Source: JANRIG01 sp033765235 (GTDB lineage Bacteria > Bacteroidota > Bacteroidia > Cytophagales > UBA9547). Taken from it: a stretch of 64,000 bases of DNA. The position numbers and the translations under genes were made by a program. The notes under the pieces are model-generated. The model had not been told where the DNA came from and ran no database searches. It saw nothing but the letters and a program-made list of their open reading frames with translations. This document shows positions 26,565-35,860 of the stretch, piece after piece; the first letter of the stretch is position 1, and every line of letters starts with the position of its first letter. The stretch is taken from contig JANRIG010000009.1 in assembly GCA_033765235.1 (NCBI GenBank), forward strand, positions 186,001 through 250,000. The letters run 5' to 3'.

Positions 26565-27989
26565 TTGAAATCTTATAAAGAACATAAAGTGAAATACTTT
26601 ATATATATAGTACAATTTTTGGTCATTAGCACATCGGTTTGTGTACATGCACAAGACATGGACAATGATTTTGTACAAAATGAAATAGTAGTTTCAGACA
26701 ATAGCGTACCCTTGCCTGCGCCTATATTTTTTGAAGACTCAATTCCTAATATTGACAAAGACAGTATAAAAATAAGGCTCAAAAAACTTGAAAAAACCAT
26801 ACCGCTCACCCTTAATAATAATGTAATGTCATTCATACATTATTTCACAGTACGCAACAGAGACTATACCAAGATAGTATTAAGGCGCAAAGACAATTAT
26901 TTTCATATATTTGAGGCTATATTAAAAGAGTACCACATGCCAGATGAGCTCAAATATCTTTCTATAGTAGAGTCAGGGCTCAACCCCAGAGCACGCTCCA
27001 GAGCAGGTGCGGTAGGCTTATGGCAATTTGTGCGCAACACAGGCGAGTATTACAAGCTCCATACCGACTGGTATATAGACGAGCGCTCAGACCCTGAAAA
27101 ATCTACCCGCGCTGCATGCGTGTATCTCAAATATCTGCATGACAGATTTGGCAATTGGGAACTTGCTTTGGCAGCCTACAACTGTGGGCCTACCAATGTG
27201 AGCAGAGCTATAAAAGCCTCGCGAAACAGGCGCGACTTTTGGGAAATATTCTACCACTTGCCTCGCGAAACACGCAGCTATGTACCCCAATTCATAGCTG
27301 TAACCTATGTAATGAACTACCACAAGGAGCATAATCTATACCCTGACTATTATGAAAACACCAATGATTATTGTACCATATATACCGAAAATTATATAAA
27401 TATTGACATATTAAGCCAAAAATTGGGGGTGTGCCCCGATGAAATATTAAAATATAACCCTACACTTATCAAAAATGTAGTACCCGCATATCGCAAAAAT
27501 TTTCCTTTAAAACTCCCTTCACATTTGGCACACAAACTGATGTCAGACTATTGCCACATCATGGACACCAGTGCTACCATAGGCAATGAGGAAATGATAA
27601 ATGACATAAACCCATTTTCAGAGAGGTCAAAAAATCGGCTGTCTGTCACACATGTGGTAAAACGGGGAGAAGTATTAGAAAAAATAGCCCGCAAGCATAA
27701 AGTAAAAGTATCTGAGCTGATGGCTTGGAACAACCTCAAAAGTAAAAAAATAAAATACGGACAAAAATTGGTGGTATGGAGAGAAGGGGTACAACAAAAT
27801 GACGATAAAAAGGTGGCTCATAATTCGCACAAAGAAATAAAAAGCAAAAAACTATTTTACCTTGTGCAGCCCGGCGACACTCTTTGGAGCATATCGCTCA
27901 AAAACAACGTACCTGTATCCAAACTCAAAAAACTTAACAAGATCAAATCAGACGAGCTAAAGCCAGGTCAAAAAATATTGGTAGGTTAG
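26565..27989 (+). CDS. Membrane-bound lytic murein transglycosylase with two LysM domains (MltD-like)
   Basis: A 474-residue exported peptidoglycan lyase. Signal peptide to about residue 30 (VCVHAQ). The SLT domain spans about 100-260 with the catalytic Glu136 in YLSIVESGLNP, then GAVGLWQFV, CVYLKYLHDRFG and LALAAYNCGP. Two LysM peptidoglycan-binding repeats follow at about 362-405 (VVKRGEVLEKIARKHKVK) and 430-474 (YLVQPGDTLWSISLKNNVP). The longest reading frame uses TTG at 26565. GTG at 26589 gives a more compact signal peptide (MKYFIYIVQF) and is a serious alternative. The last 4 bp overlap the convergent tsaE gene. Confidence 0.9.
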   Translation: MKSYKEHKVKYFIYIVQFLVISTSVCVHAQDMDNDFVQNEIVVSDNSVPLPAPIFFEDSIPNIDKDSIKIRLKKLEKTIPLTLNNNVMSFIHYFTVRNRDYTKIVLRRKDNYFHIFEAILKEYHMPDELKYLSIVESGLNPRARSRAGAVGLWQFVRNTGEYYKLHTDWYIDERSDPEKSTRAACVYLKYLHDRFGNWELALAAYNCGPTNVSRAIKASRNRRDFWEIFYHLPRETRSYVPQFIAVTYVMNYHKEHNLYPDYYENTNDYCTIYTENYINIDILSQKLGVCPDEILKYNPTLIKNVVPAYRKNFPLKLPSHLAHKLMSDYCHIMDTSATIGNEEMINDINPFSERSKNRLSVTHVVKRGEVLEKIARKHKVKVSELMAWNNLKSKKIKYGQKLVVWREGVQQNDDKKVAHNSHKEIKSKKLFYLVQPGDTLWSISLKNNVPVSKLKKLNKIKSDELKPGQKILVG

Positions 27990-28420
27990 TCATGTCTTGT
28001 GCAGCTGATTTCGCGGGTACTCTCTGATATTATTTTTATATTAATTTTCAAATATTGTGGTGGAATGATGTTGGCAGCCACCTCAACCCACTCTATAAAA
28101 CAATATTTTTGCGAATAAAAATACTCATCGGCACCTATATCCAATACCTCTACTTCATTTTTGAGCCTGTAAAAGTCAAAATGATATATTTCTGACTGTA
28201 ATACATTGCTATAATATTCATTTACAATGCTGAATGTAGGACTACCTGTATCCACTTCACATTTGAGCTCATTGCATAGGGCTTTGATGAGTGTAGTTTT
28301 GCCTGCACCCATAGGTGCTTCAAAAATCCAAATATTTGTATCTTGACCAAATGCCCATAGCCTTTGTGCTGCAAGATGTATCTTGTGCAGAGGGTAGTTA
28401 TATATAAGTGTATCAGACAT
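27986..28420 (-). CDS. tsaE: tRNA threonylcarbamoyladenosine biosynthesis ATPase TsaE
   Basis: A 144-residue P-loop ATPase of the expected small size. The Walker A is APMGAGKTT, followed by SPTFSIVNEY (the switch-like Thr) and IYHFDFYRL and CFIEWVE, the standard TsaE motifs. It works with TsaB, TsaC and TsaD to make t6A37 in ANN-decoding tRNAs; TsaD is encoded about 6.5 kb away. Its start abuts the stop of the upstream beta-barrel gene with no spacer, so the two are probably one transcript. It converges with the transglycosylase gene with a 4-bp overlap. Confidence 0.92.
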   Translation of the reverse strand: MSDTLIYNYPLHKIHLAAQRLWAFGQDTNIWIFEAPMGAGKTTLIKALCNELKCEVDTGSPTFSIVNEYYSNVLQSEIYHFDFYRLKNEVEVLDIGADEYFYSQKYCFIEWVEVAANIIPPQYLKINIKIISESTREISCTRHD

Positions 28421-29038
28421 TTAGCGACCAAGCATAAATAAAAAACCTCCGCTCAGTCCTATACACTGTGCTGTGGCATCAAATATGATGGGCAGTGCAA
28501 GTATATGATGATATTTGAAGTTGGTGTATGCTATTACAAATCTGTTTACCTTATAATTGACCCCAATATTTGGAGCTATGCCGAAGGAGCCTCCTGATGT
28601 ACCACTAGAAAATGTGCCTCCCATTGTGTTTATATTTTGACTAATTGCATGATTATAGTAAGCTGCATCTACCCCGATATATGGTCTAAAGTTTTTGCCC
28701 CTGTCGGGGAAAATATATTCTAAGCTACCCCCATACACCGCTAAAGTATGAGTGACCCCTACTACAGCACCTCCGCGTGGTCCTAAAATTTGATAATCTG
28801 CAAAAGCTCCCAATGCTATTTTGTCTTCTATCACATACTTGGCTTGCACCCCTGCACCTACCCCACTTCTATATAAATCAGCAAATGTGACTACAGGTAG
28901 CAGTATATTGCCTCTGATGCCAATGTATAATCTATCAGGTGCAGAACCTCTATATTTTTCAGCTGTGTATTCATCATCTTGCCCACATGTGTACAAAACA
29001 CTTAAAAATATTACAATTAAGGTTAAATATTTACGCAT
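28421..29038 (-). CDS. Outer-membrane beta-barrel protein of unknown function
   Basis: A 205-residue protein with a signal peptide (about 1-19, ending YTCGQ) and a series of amphipathic strands rich in Gly and aromatic residues (YIGIRGNILLPVVTF, VGAGVQAKYVIEDKIALGAF, FRPYIGVDAAYY, GIAPNIGVNYKV, CIGLSGGFLFMLGR). This suggests a small 8- to 10-stranded OmpA/OmpW-like barrel. No enzymatic motif is visible. It ends directly at the tsaE start. Function cannot be assigned. Confidence 0.65.
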   Translation of the reverse strand: MRKYLTLIVIFLSVLYTCGQDDEYTAEKYRGSAPDRLYIGIRGNILLPVVTFADLYRSGVGAGVQAKYVIEDKIALGAFADYQILGPRGGAVVGVTHTLAVYGGSLEYIFPDRGKNFRPYIGVDAAYYNHAISQNINTMGGTFSSGTSGGSFGIAPNIGVNYKVNRFVIAYTNFKYHHILALPIIFDATAQCIGLSGGFLFMLGR

Positions 29039-29117
29039 ATCTGTTATTTTGCAAATAATTTATCAATTATACTAAACAAAATTGATAAAAATTGACTTAA
29101 ACCTAATAATAAACTTG

Positions 29118-30323
29118 ATGAATACCATACGATGTATTATTTTATTAATATTTTTTGCACAAATATACCATATTGAAGCACAGCGTATAGTACTTACCGA
29201 AAAAGAGGCTATACAGTCAGCCCTGCAATACAATCCACTGATGAAAGTATCAGGCCTCAAGATTGAGAAGCAGGAAAAACTGAAATCTGCATCGTATGCC
29301 ATACGCAATACCGAACTTCTCATGCAGGCCCCTGTAGAAAATGAGTTTAGATTAGGTGTTTTACAAACTTTTGATTTTCCTACACTTTACAGTCAGCAGA
29401 AAGGTCTGCAAAAATATAACGTAAAAATGGCAGTAGCAGAAAAAGATGTGACAGCCAATGGGCTGGTATACAATGTACGTATTAACTATAATGACTTAAA
29501 TTTTTTGATTCAAAAATATAATACACTTAAGGTACAAGACTCTGTATTTAACGATATATTGGAGATAAACGAAATAAGGTATAGTGTAGGCGCTATTTCT
29601 AACTTAGAAAAAATAAACGGACAAGCATATTATAAGCAAATACAGTTTAAGTTGCTTGAAACCATTACCGAATTGCAGAACAGCAAAATACAGCTTGCCA
29701 TACTCATGGGCAAGCCTCAAGACACGTCACTGTATGTAGATGGCACTTTGAAGAAGATAGACAACAGCAGACTTAACTTGAATGCAGACTCATCATTTGC
29801 CAATAACCCAATCACTACCTACTACTATCAGGGTATAAAAGTGAATGAAAAGCAACTGAAAGTAGAAAAAAACAGGGCATTGCCGGGCATTACATTAGGC
29901 TATTTGGATCAAACAAACCCTAATAATGACTTTTTGTACAGGGTACAATTTGGCATATCGCTTCCGCTATGGTACTGGACCTACAACTCCAAGATAGGTG
30001 CAGCCAAAAAAGATTTGGAAATCATAAAAACACAATCACAAAATGCTAATTATAACCTCAGGGGAGAATACTCCAAAGCACTTGCACAATTCAGAAACTA
30101 TAGCAACGCCGTTGATTATTTTGAAAATGTAGGAAATACTTTGGCATCGGAGATATTAAAATCTGCCCGAGAGAGCTACAGGCTAGGAAGCATTGGTTAT
30201 TATATTTATTTGCAAAATATAAACCAATCATTTCAGATAAAGCTTGATTATTTGCAAGCCTTGAAAAATTATAATGAGTCGGTCATTACCTTACAATATC
30301 TTACAGGCATACAGGAATATTAG
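29118..30323 (+). CDS. TolC-family outer-membrane efflux protein
   Basis: A 401-residue exported protein with two related helical halves, as in TolC and CzcC-type channels. Signal peptide about residues 1-22 (MNTIRCIILLIFFAQIYHIE). The mature start VLTEKEAIQSALQYNPLMKV is the typical OEP opening. Helical repeats follow (QQKGLQKYNVKMAVAEKDV; KIGAAKKDLEIIKTQSQNAN) and a conserved end (YNESVITLQYLTGI). I chose the ATG at 29118; a TTG at 29082 would only add 12 residues before the signal peptide. No RND pump or adaptor gene is next to it, so its partner is unknown. It overlaps the convergent tamB stop by 4 bp. Confidence 0.82.
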   Translation: MNTIRCIILLIFFAQIYHIEAQRIVLTEKEAIQSALQYNPLMKVSGLKIEKQEKLKSASYAIRNTELLMQAPVENEFRLGVLQTFDFPTLYSQQKGLQKYNVKMAVAEKDVTANGLVYNVRINYNDLNFLIQKYNTLKVQDSVFNDILEINEIRYSVGAISNLEKINGQAYYKQIQFKLLETITELQNSKIQLAILMGKPQDTSLYVDGTLKKIDNSRLNLNADSSFANNPITTYYYQGIKVNEKQLKVEKNRALPGITLGYLDQTNPNNDFLYRVQFGISLPLWYWTYNSKIGAAKKDLEIIKTQSQNANYNLRGEYSKALAQFRNYSNAVDYFENVGNTLASEILKSARESYRLGSIGYYIYLQNINQSFQIKLDYLQALKNYNESVITLQYLTGIQEY

Positions 30324-33300
30324 TTGGGTTTTTTGGGCTTTTCTTTTTTCTTTATAAGCTGAGGAAATTTATCAAAACTTTGGGTATGCATGATACTCAT
30401 ACCCGTGGAGTTAGTAGTGGTGCGGTTTGCACCTGTGCCAAATGGGTTTGGGTTGTTTTTATTAAAACCTTTGAGCCTAAACTTGCCATCATCAGTGAGC
30501 ATATATTCCACTGTCCAGTCGCCGGCCACACTGGATGCTGTAGTTTGCTGCTGGCTATTGGTGACACCTCCGCTACGGGTAATGCGTATTTTGCCATCAA
30601 AAAGTTCATAGCTTATGCGTAGCTGCATGGAGTTGAGAGCGTCTCTATTGAGGTTGTTCACATTGAGGTCAATACGCAGGTTTTCATCCAGTTTAGAGAC
30701 TATGTCGCTCAATTGGCGTGTAAGAAACTCGCTCACAGTGCCCCCAATGGCTTGTTGCCCATCCATATTGCTATTATTTGGGGAAAGAAATTTTCTAAAC
30801 ACCAACAGGCTGAATACCTGGCGGTTCATCTCATTTTCGTTGTTTCGCCACCTGTTTTCATGATATTGTACATAGTTGAAAAGAGGCACTCCCTCTATCA
30901 CTGTAGGATAGTCTTTGATGGCAATGTCGTAGGTTATTTTTGGGTGCAGCAGCTCACCATTCATTTTGAGCATTGTATGTACGGGATAAGGATTTTTGAG
31001 CCCCGGTTTATTCACTGTTGCTGTATCAAGGTCTGCCTGCAAAAGAGGCACTAGTGATACTCTGTCTTCGTAAGAGGCATCTATATGTAAGTCTCCGTCA
31101 TAGGGGCTGCCGTTGAATGTGATTCTGCTTTGCGGTGATATTCTGAATTTTTTGCTTACCACGTTGATAAAGTTGAAATTATAATAACTGTCTTTGGCAA
31201 ATACATAGTCGCCATACATTTTATAGTCACCTTTGGTGTCAATTTCCATTTTGAAGTTAGCATCGCCGTATCCTGATATTTTATCGCCTGTTTGCATATC
31301 AAATATTATTTCGCAATATGCGTCGGGGGTGAGTTCAATATTCATATCTACAATAGCTCTGAAATTGTCATCTGAAGCAGTTGCATCTGCAGACTGGGGG
31401 GCTGCTTTATTTTTTTTGCCCGCAAAATTTATAAAATTTTTGGTTTGCAAGTCAGAGGTGTATTGCAGTGGTACGTATAGTTTTGTGTTTTTTTGAGAAG
31501 TGGCTTTAAGGGTGATATGTACATCATTATACGACCCGCTAATATCAAATGAGCCTGTAGCAAATGCTTTGCCATAGTAGTATTCATTGTGCCGAGCAGT
31601 GGTGTTGAGGATATTGGTGTTTTTATATTCCCCGTTTATTATATAATTCATGTTTTTAAAGTTGTTGTGAAACAACCCGCCGTTTACTACTGCCAGTCCG
31701 CCAAAGTCATCGTTTAGCACCACATTGCGGAAATTGAGCCCTTTGTCAAAAAAGTCTATTTTATCATTCATATAATAAGTAGTATTGAGGTAATCTACTG
31801 TGAATTTGCCATCGTTTATTTCTACACTGCCCCCGAATTTGGGTGCGCCGAGGGAGCCTTTTACCCATAATCTACCTGACACTGAGCCATCAAGGTCTGA
31901 GGCTACCCCTTCTATAAATGGCTCAATTACAGACAAATGTGTCTTGTCAAAATCAATTATCATGTTCACCTTATTGAGGCTATCGGCTGCAGGGGTATAG
32001 GTACCGCCGGCATTGAGTGTGCGCTTTCCCATTCGGTCCAGCGATGCTTTAATATATAATTCATTTTTACTATTATCCCAAAATGTACCTCCTTTGATAT
32101 CTCCAATGTATAGGTTGGCATGTTTTAATGCTTTGATATGTAAGTTGGTATGTATAATGGGCGATTTGAGCACGTTTTCAACAGAGACAAAGCCGTCAAG
32201 CTGCCCTTGCAGATTGGTTTTGAAGAGTTTGTTAAGGTTGTTGAGTTTAAAGTTTTCTATATACATCTTTACAGGGTTGCTGCCTTGCTCGGTAATAGCA
32301 GATGCAAATATTATTTGTTGGTCTTCTGCTTCAAGTTGTGTGTTGTGTATGGATACAAATTTGTCCGTAAAAACCATGCTGTTTTCTTCATTTATTTTCC
32401 ACTGATTGTCGAGGAGTGCTATTCTGGCTTTTGGGAACGTGAGTCTTATGCTATCATCAAAAAAGTGTATTTTACCGATAATATCAGCATTGTTGTTTTC
32501 GTTGTACTGCTTTACAAAGAGCAAAAATTGTGCACTATCGTTGAGCCAAAAGCCATCAAATGTAATATTTTCCAAACTATTATTTTTATCTATTTCCACA
32601 GTGTTTACGGTACATGTCATGTATCTTTTTATATCTCGGGCAGATTGTTTTAAGAAGTCCAGTGTTAATGTTGGTTTAATAAATTTATATTTGTGGTATT
32701 GTACTGTGTCGCCGGAGGTTTGGAGTATAAATTTATTATACGGAATATTGCTAAAAGTGCCTTTGGCAGTAAAATCTTTGGAAAAATACAAGCCCTCGAG
32801 CAGTGTATTGGAAAGCGGAGCTATATTTTTCACATGCAAGGTGTAGTCTACATTTTTGCACAACCCTTTAATACCTTGTTTTTTGATATAGTTATTGATG
32901 GGTATTGTATCTTTAAAGTTGAAGCTGGCTTTGAGCTCTCTTATCAACTTATCAGCAGTGCTTTGTAAGTCTATCACATCATAGTCTCCTATCATCACTA
33001 TGTCTGCAACGTCAGACTCAATGGATAGCCTTCGCAAGTTACTGTCTACCATTTCATAATCTATTGCAGCATCGCCAATTCTATAGTTTGCAGTCTTGTT
33101 GGAAATATATGAGTCTTCAAGTTTGATATGTACTTCTCTATCTTTTTTATTAATATTTGCAGCATTGAGGTATATGTCTGTGCTTATATGCACCGGTTGT
33201 GAGTACATACCTGTTTTATGTATGTTAAACCTGTGGATATTGGCTTTGGCCTCTACTACTTGGCGCAAGGGATCTTGTACATTGTATATTAAGTTTATTT

Positions 33301-34822
33301 CAGACACAATCCCACTGTCTTTTATATCCAATGCAAGGTTAAGCTTTCTGTTTGCACTGTTAATATTACATATGCTGTTCATTATATGATAGTTATGTGT
33401 TGTTATTGATGAGAATGCTGCATCACATACCATTTCTTGGTTTTCTAATTGTAGTCCTTTGCCCTTTATTTTTACTACAGAAGACACTTCGTCTATATGC
33501 TCATTTTCTATGATTTTTCCAATATGGAGTCTGTTTGTTTTAATAATACCGTCATATTCCCAATCTTTAGAATCTTGCAAATAAGCCATACGGAGGTCTG
33601 TATCAAAGTCACCTATGCCTGAGCGCACATGCATATCTGTGTCAAAGTTGGTAAAAGTGCCTTTATATAGCCCTGATAGGTATGCATAAGCAAATTTATT
33701 AAGGTGATTTTCATAGGGTTTTAGTTCATATTGAATGATGTCGGCAGGCAAAATATACGCCTCATTTGCAGCAATATCAAAATATGTTTTGTCCCAATAG
33801 GCAAAGTCTTTGATATGAACATTGCCCGAAAAGTAGCTTTTAGCACCAAAATCTATACGTGCATTTTTGAAATTGAAATTGTGGAAAAACCCTGTAAAAT
33901 TGCCTGATAATATCCACGAATCACGAATGTGGCTCACATCAGGCACAAATACTTTCAAATCATCGAAATCTATATGTGTATTATCAAATTCTATATTCAT
34001 CATTACACTATCTTGTATATAAGCCAATTGGTTATATGTGTCATAGGTAAATGTAATGTTTTTTGACAGGCGGCTATTGCCTAATTTGGCGTCCAAGTCA
34101 TTGATTTTCATGAAGTTTTCACAAATACTGAAATCAAATTTTTTGCATTCTAATTTGAGGTTGCTGTATTTGTCTGTCGCAGAAAGGTTTTCTACCTCAA
34201 AGCTGATAGTATCTGCCACTAATTTGAAATTGTCTGCAGAGCCATTTATATGATGGAATGTGAAATGATAAAAGTCAAAAGAATGATTACGTGGCAATAC
34301 TGTTTTGTCTTCAAATATGAATGTAGCATCTACCACCGTGAGCTTTTGGGTGAGGTATTCAGTATATTTGCCTATGTGCTTTGAGGTGTCTCTGCTACCA
34401 AGCCCGCGGAACGAATATATGAAATTTTTGATATTATAATTATCAATTTCGGGCAAGTATTTGGTAATCACCACAGGTTCATGGGCTGTTATCTCAGTGA
34501 TTACAGGATTTTTTTGCAACAAAGATGATAGTTTATACCTCACTTGTGCATATTTTACTGATATCATTGGGTTGCCATCGGCATCTTTTACCATTATACT
34601 GTCGAGCTGTATTTTATCTATCCAATTGATAGACACATGTTTTATACTTATTGGATAATTGACTACTTTTGCCAATGAGCTTGTGATATAGTTGAGCAAA
34701 TAAGTTTGCACGGTAGGCAACTGTACAATAGCTAACACCCCTGTAAACATAAATACGAAAGCAAAAAATGCTATTATCAGCAGCCTCCTTATAAATTGTA
34801 TGATGTTATTTAATCTTAGCAT
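30320..34822 (-). CDS. tamB: TamB-like translocation and assembly module protein
   Basis: A 1500-residue AsmA/TamB-family protein. One N-terminal membrane anchor (residues about 14-34, LLIIAFFAFVFMFTGVLAIV) is followed by the AsmA-like opening SSLAKVVNYPISIKHVSINW, a very long beta-taco stretch and a C-terminal DUF490 domain (FRAIVDMNIELTPDAYCEIIF, KISGYGDANFKMEID, PKITYDIAIKDYPTV, VFSLLVFRKFLSP). TamB-type proteins bridge the periplasm and move lipids to, or assist assembly in, the outer membrane. The start ATG at 34822 is only 6 bp from the divergent tsaD start, so each gene's promoter must lie inside the other; a TATCTTTG element at 34837-34844 is placed correctly. Confidence 0.85.
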   Translation of the reverse strand: MLRLNNIIQFIRRLLIIAFFAFVFMFTGVLAIVQLPTVQTYLLNYITSSLAKVVNYPISIKHVSINWIDKIQLDSIMVKDADGNPMISVKYAQVRYKLSSLLQKNPVITEITAHEPVVITKYLPEIDNYNIKNFIYSFRGLGSRDTSKHIGKYTEYLTQKLTVVDATFIFEDKTVLPRNHSFDFYHFTFHHINGSADNFKLVADTISFEVENLSATDKYSNLKLECKKFDFSICENFMKINDLDAKLGNSRLSKNITFTYDTYNQLAYIQDSVMMNIEFDNTHIDFDDLKVFVPDVSHIRDSWILSGNFTGFFHNFNFKNARIDFGAKSYFSGNVHIKDFAYWDKTYFDIAANEAYILPADIIQYELKPYENHLNKFAYAYLSGLYKGTFTNFDTDMHVRSGIGDFDTDLRMAYLQDSKDWEYDGIIKTNRLHIGKIIENEHIDEVSSVVKIKGKGLQLENQEMVCDAAFSSITTHNYHIMNSICNINSANRKLNLALDIKDSGIVSEINLIYNVQDPLRQVVEAKANIHRFNIHKTGMYSQPVHISTDIYLNAANINKKDREVHIKLEDSYISNKTANYRIGDAAIDYEMVDSNLRRLSIESDVADIVMIGDYDVIDLQSTADKLIRELKASFNFKDTIPINNYIKKQGIKGLCKNVDYTLHVKNIAPLSNTLLEGLYFSKDFTAKGTFSNIPYNKFILQTSGDTVQYHKYKFIKPTLTLDFLKQSARDIKRYMTCTVNTVEIDKNNSLENITFDGFWLNDSAQFLLFVKQYNENNNADIIGKIHFFDDSIRLTFPKARIALLDNQWKINEENSMVFTDKFVSIHNTQLEAEDQQIIFASAITEQGSNPVKMYIENFKLNNLNKLFKTNLQGQLDGFVSVENVLKSPIIHTNLHIKALKHANLYIGDIKGGTFWDNSKNELYIKASLDRMGKRTLNAGGTYTPAADSLNKVNMIIDFDKTHLSVIEPFIEGVASDLDGSVSGRLWVKGSLGAPKFGGSVEINDGKFTVDYLNTTYYMNDKIDFFDKGLNFRNVVLNDDFGGLAVVNGGLFHNNFKNMNYIINGEYKNTNILNTTARHNEYYYGKAFATGSFDISGSYNDVHITLKATSQKNTKLYVPLQYTSDLQTKNFINFAGKKNKAAPQSADATASDDNFRAIVDMNIELTPDAYCEIIFDMQTGDKISGYGDANFKMEIDTKGDYKMYGDYVFAKDSYYNFNFINVVSKKFRISPQSRITFNGSPYDGDLHIDASYEDRVSLVPLLQADLDTATVNKPGLKNPYPVHTMLKMNGELLHPKITYDIAIKDYPTVIEGVPLFNYVQYHENRWRNNENEMNRQVFSLLVFRKFLSPNNSNMDGQQAIGGTVSEFLTRQLSDIVSKLDENLRIDLNVNNLNRDALNSMQLRISYELFDGKIRITRSGGVTNSQQQTTASSVAGDWTVEYMLTDDGKFRLKGFNKNNPNPFGTGANRTTTNSTGMSIMHTQSFDKFPQLIKKKEKPKKPN

Positions 34823-34828
34823 ATCATA

Positions 34829-35833
34829 TTGAACTACAAAGATATATATATACTCGGCATAGAAACCTCATGCGATGAAACGGCTGCATCTGTAAGCTGC
34901 AACGGCTCCATACTGTCAAACGTGGTAGCTACCCAAATAGTACACTCGCCCTATGGCGGTGTAGTACCGGAGTTGGCATCTCGAATGCACGAGCGTAGCA
35001 TAGTGAGTGTGACACACCAAGCTATACATCAAGCAAATATACAAAAAAATGATATTACCGCCATATCATTCACTCAAGGACCCGGTTTACTTGGCTCGCT
35101 ATTAGTAGGCACTTGTTTTGCAAAAGGCTTTGCACAAGCTCTTCACATTCCCCTTATAGCTGTAGACCACATGAAGGCGCATATATTTGCACATTATATA
35201 GATGCTCCTGCGCCTGAGTATCCATTTTTGTGCCTTACAGTGAGTGGCGGACATACGCAAATAGTGCTGGTAAATAGTTTTACGGATATTAAGGTAATAG
35301 GCAAAACTCTTGATGATGCTGTGGGTGAGGCTTTTGACAAGGCTGCAAAAATCATGGATATACCTTACCCGGGAGGGCCTCTCATAGACAAATATGCACA
35401 ATCGGGAGACAAGAACAGGTATCGGTTCCCTATTGCACATATACCTGATTATGATTATTCATTTAGTGGAGTAAAAACTGCTTTGTTATATTTTTTGCGA
35501 GATAATACAGCTACAAACGCTGATTTTATAAAGAATAATATTCATGATATATGTGCATCATACCAGCATACGCTTATTCAAACGCTATTATTAAAACTTA
35601 AAAAAGCATCAAAAGATCTCGGAATAAACAGAATAGCTATTGCAGGCGGAGTAGCTGCCAATTCATATCTTAGAGCACAGCTACTGATATGCGCTAATGA
35701 ACACTGGGAAATATTCATTCCAAAATTAGAATACTGCACAGATAATGCTGCCATGATAGCTCACACAGGATATATGATGTATTTGAATAACCAATTTGCA
35801 GATTTGAAAACTGTGGCCAAAGCTGTTATGTAA
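34829..35833 (+). CDS. tsaD: tRNA N6-adenosine threonylcarbamoyltransferase TsaD
   Basis: A 334-residue ASKHA-fold enzyme that transfers the threonylcarbamoyl group to A37 of tRNA. Signature segments are ILGIETSCDETAAS, GGVVPELASRMHER, TQGPGLLGSLLVG, the iron ligands in VDHMKAHIFAH, CLTVSGGHTQIVLV, DDAVGEAFDKAAK, IAIAGGVAANSYLR and CTDNAAMIAHTG, which supplies the last metal ligand. The start is TTG (34829), since no upstream ATG is in frame and the protein then begins at the normal family position. It is divergent from tamB with a 6-bp gap. TsaE is encoded at 27986-28420. Confidence 0.96.
   Translation: MNYKDIYILGIETSCDETAASVSCNGSILSNVVATQIVHSPYGGVVPELASRMHERSIVSVTHQAIHQANIQKNDITAISFTQGPGLLGSLLVGTCFAKGFAQALHIPLIAVDHMKAHIFAHYIDAPAPEYPFLCLTVSGGHTQIVLVNSFTDIKVIGKTLDDAVGEAFDKAAKIMDIPYPGGPLIDKYAQSGDKNRYRFPIAHIPDYDYSFSGVKTALLYFLRDNTATNADFIKNNIHDICASYQHTLIQTLLLKLKKASKDLGINRIAIAGGVAANSYLRAQLLICANEHWEIFIPKLEYCTDNAAMIAHTGYMMYLNNQFADLKTVAKAVM
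34837..34844 (-). promoter_or_regulatory. Possible tamB -7 element inside tsaD
   Basis: On the minus strand TATCTTTG fits TAnnTTTG and lies 14 bp upstream of the tamB ATG at 34822, within the first codons of tsaD. There is no clear TTTG at -33. Confidence 0.35.
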
Positions 35834-35860
35834 ATATTTTTGTATATTGAGTAGCCCAAA

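Noticed and set aside
30380..33389. Many plus-strand open frames of 65-167 codons
   Set aside because: All lie opposite the tamB coding sequence, are mutually overlapping and show no domain or promoter.
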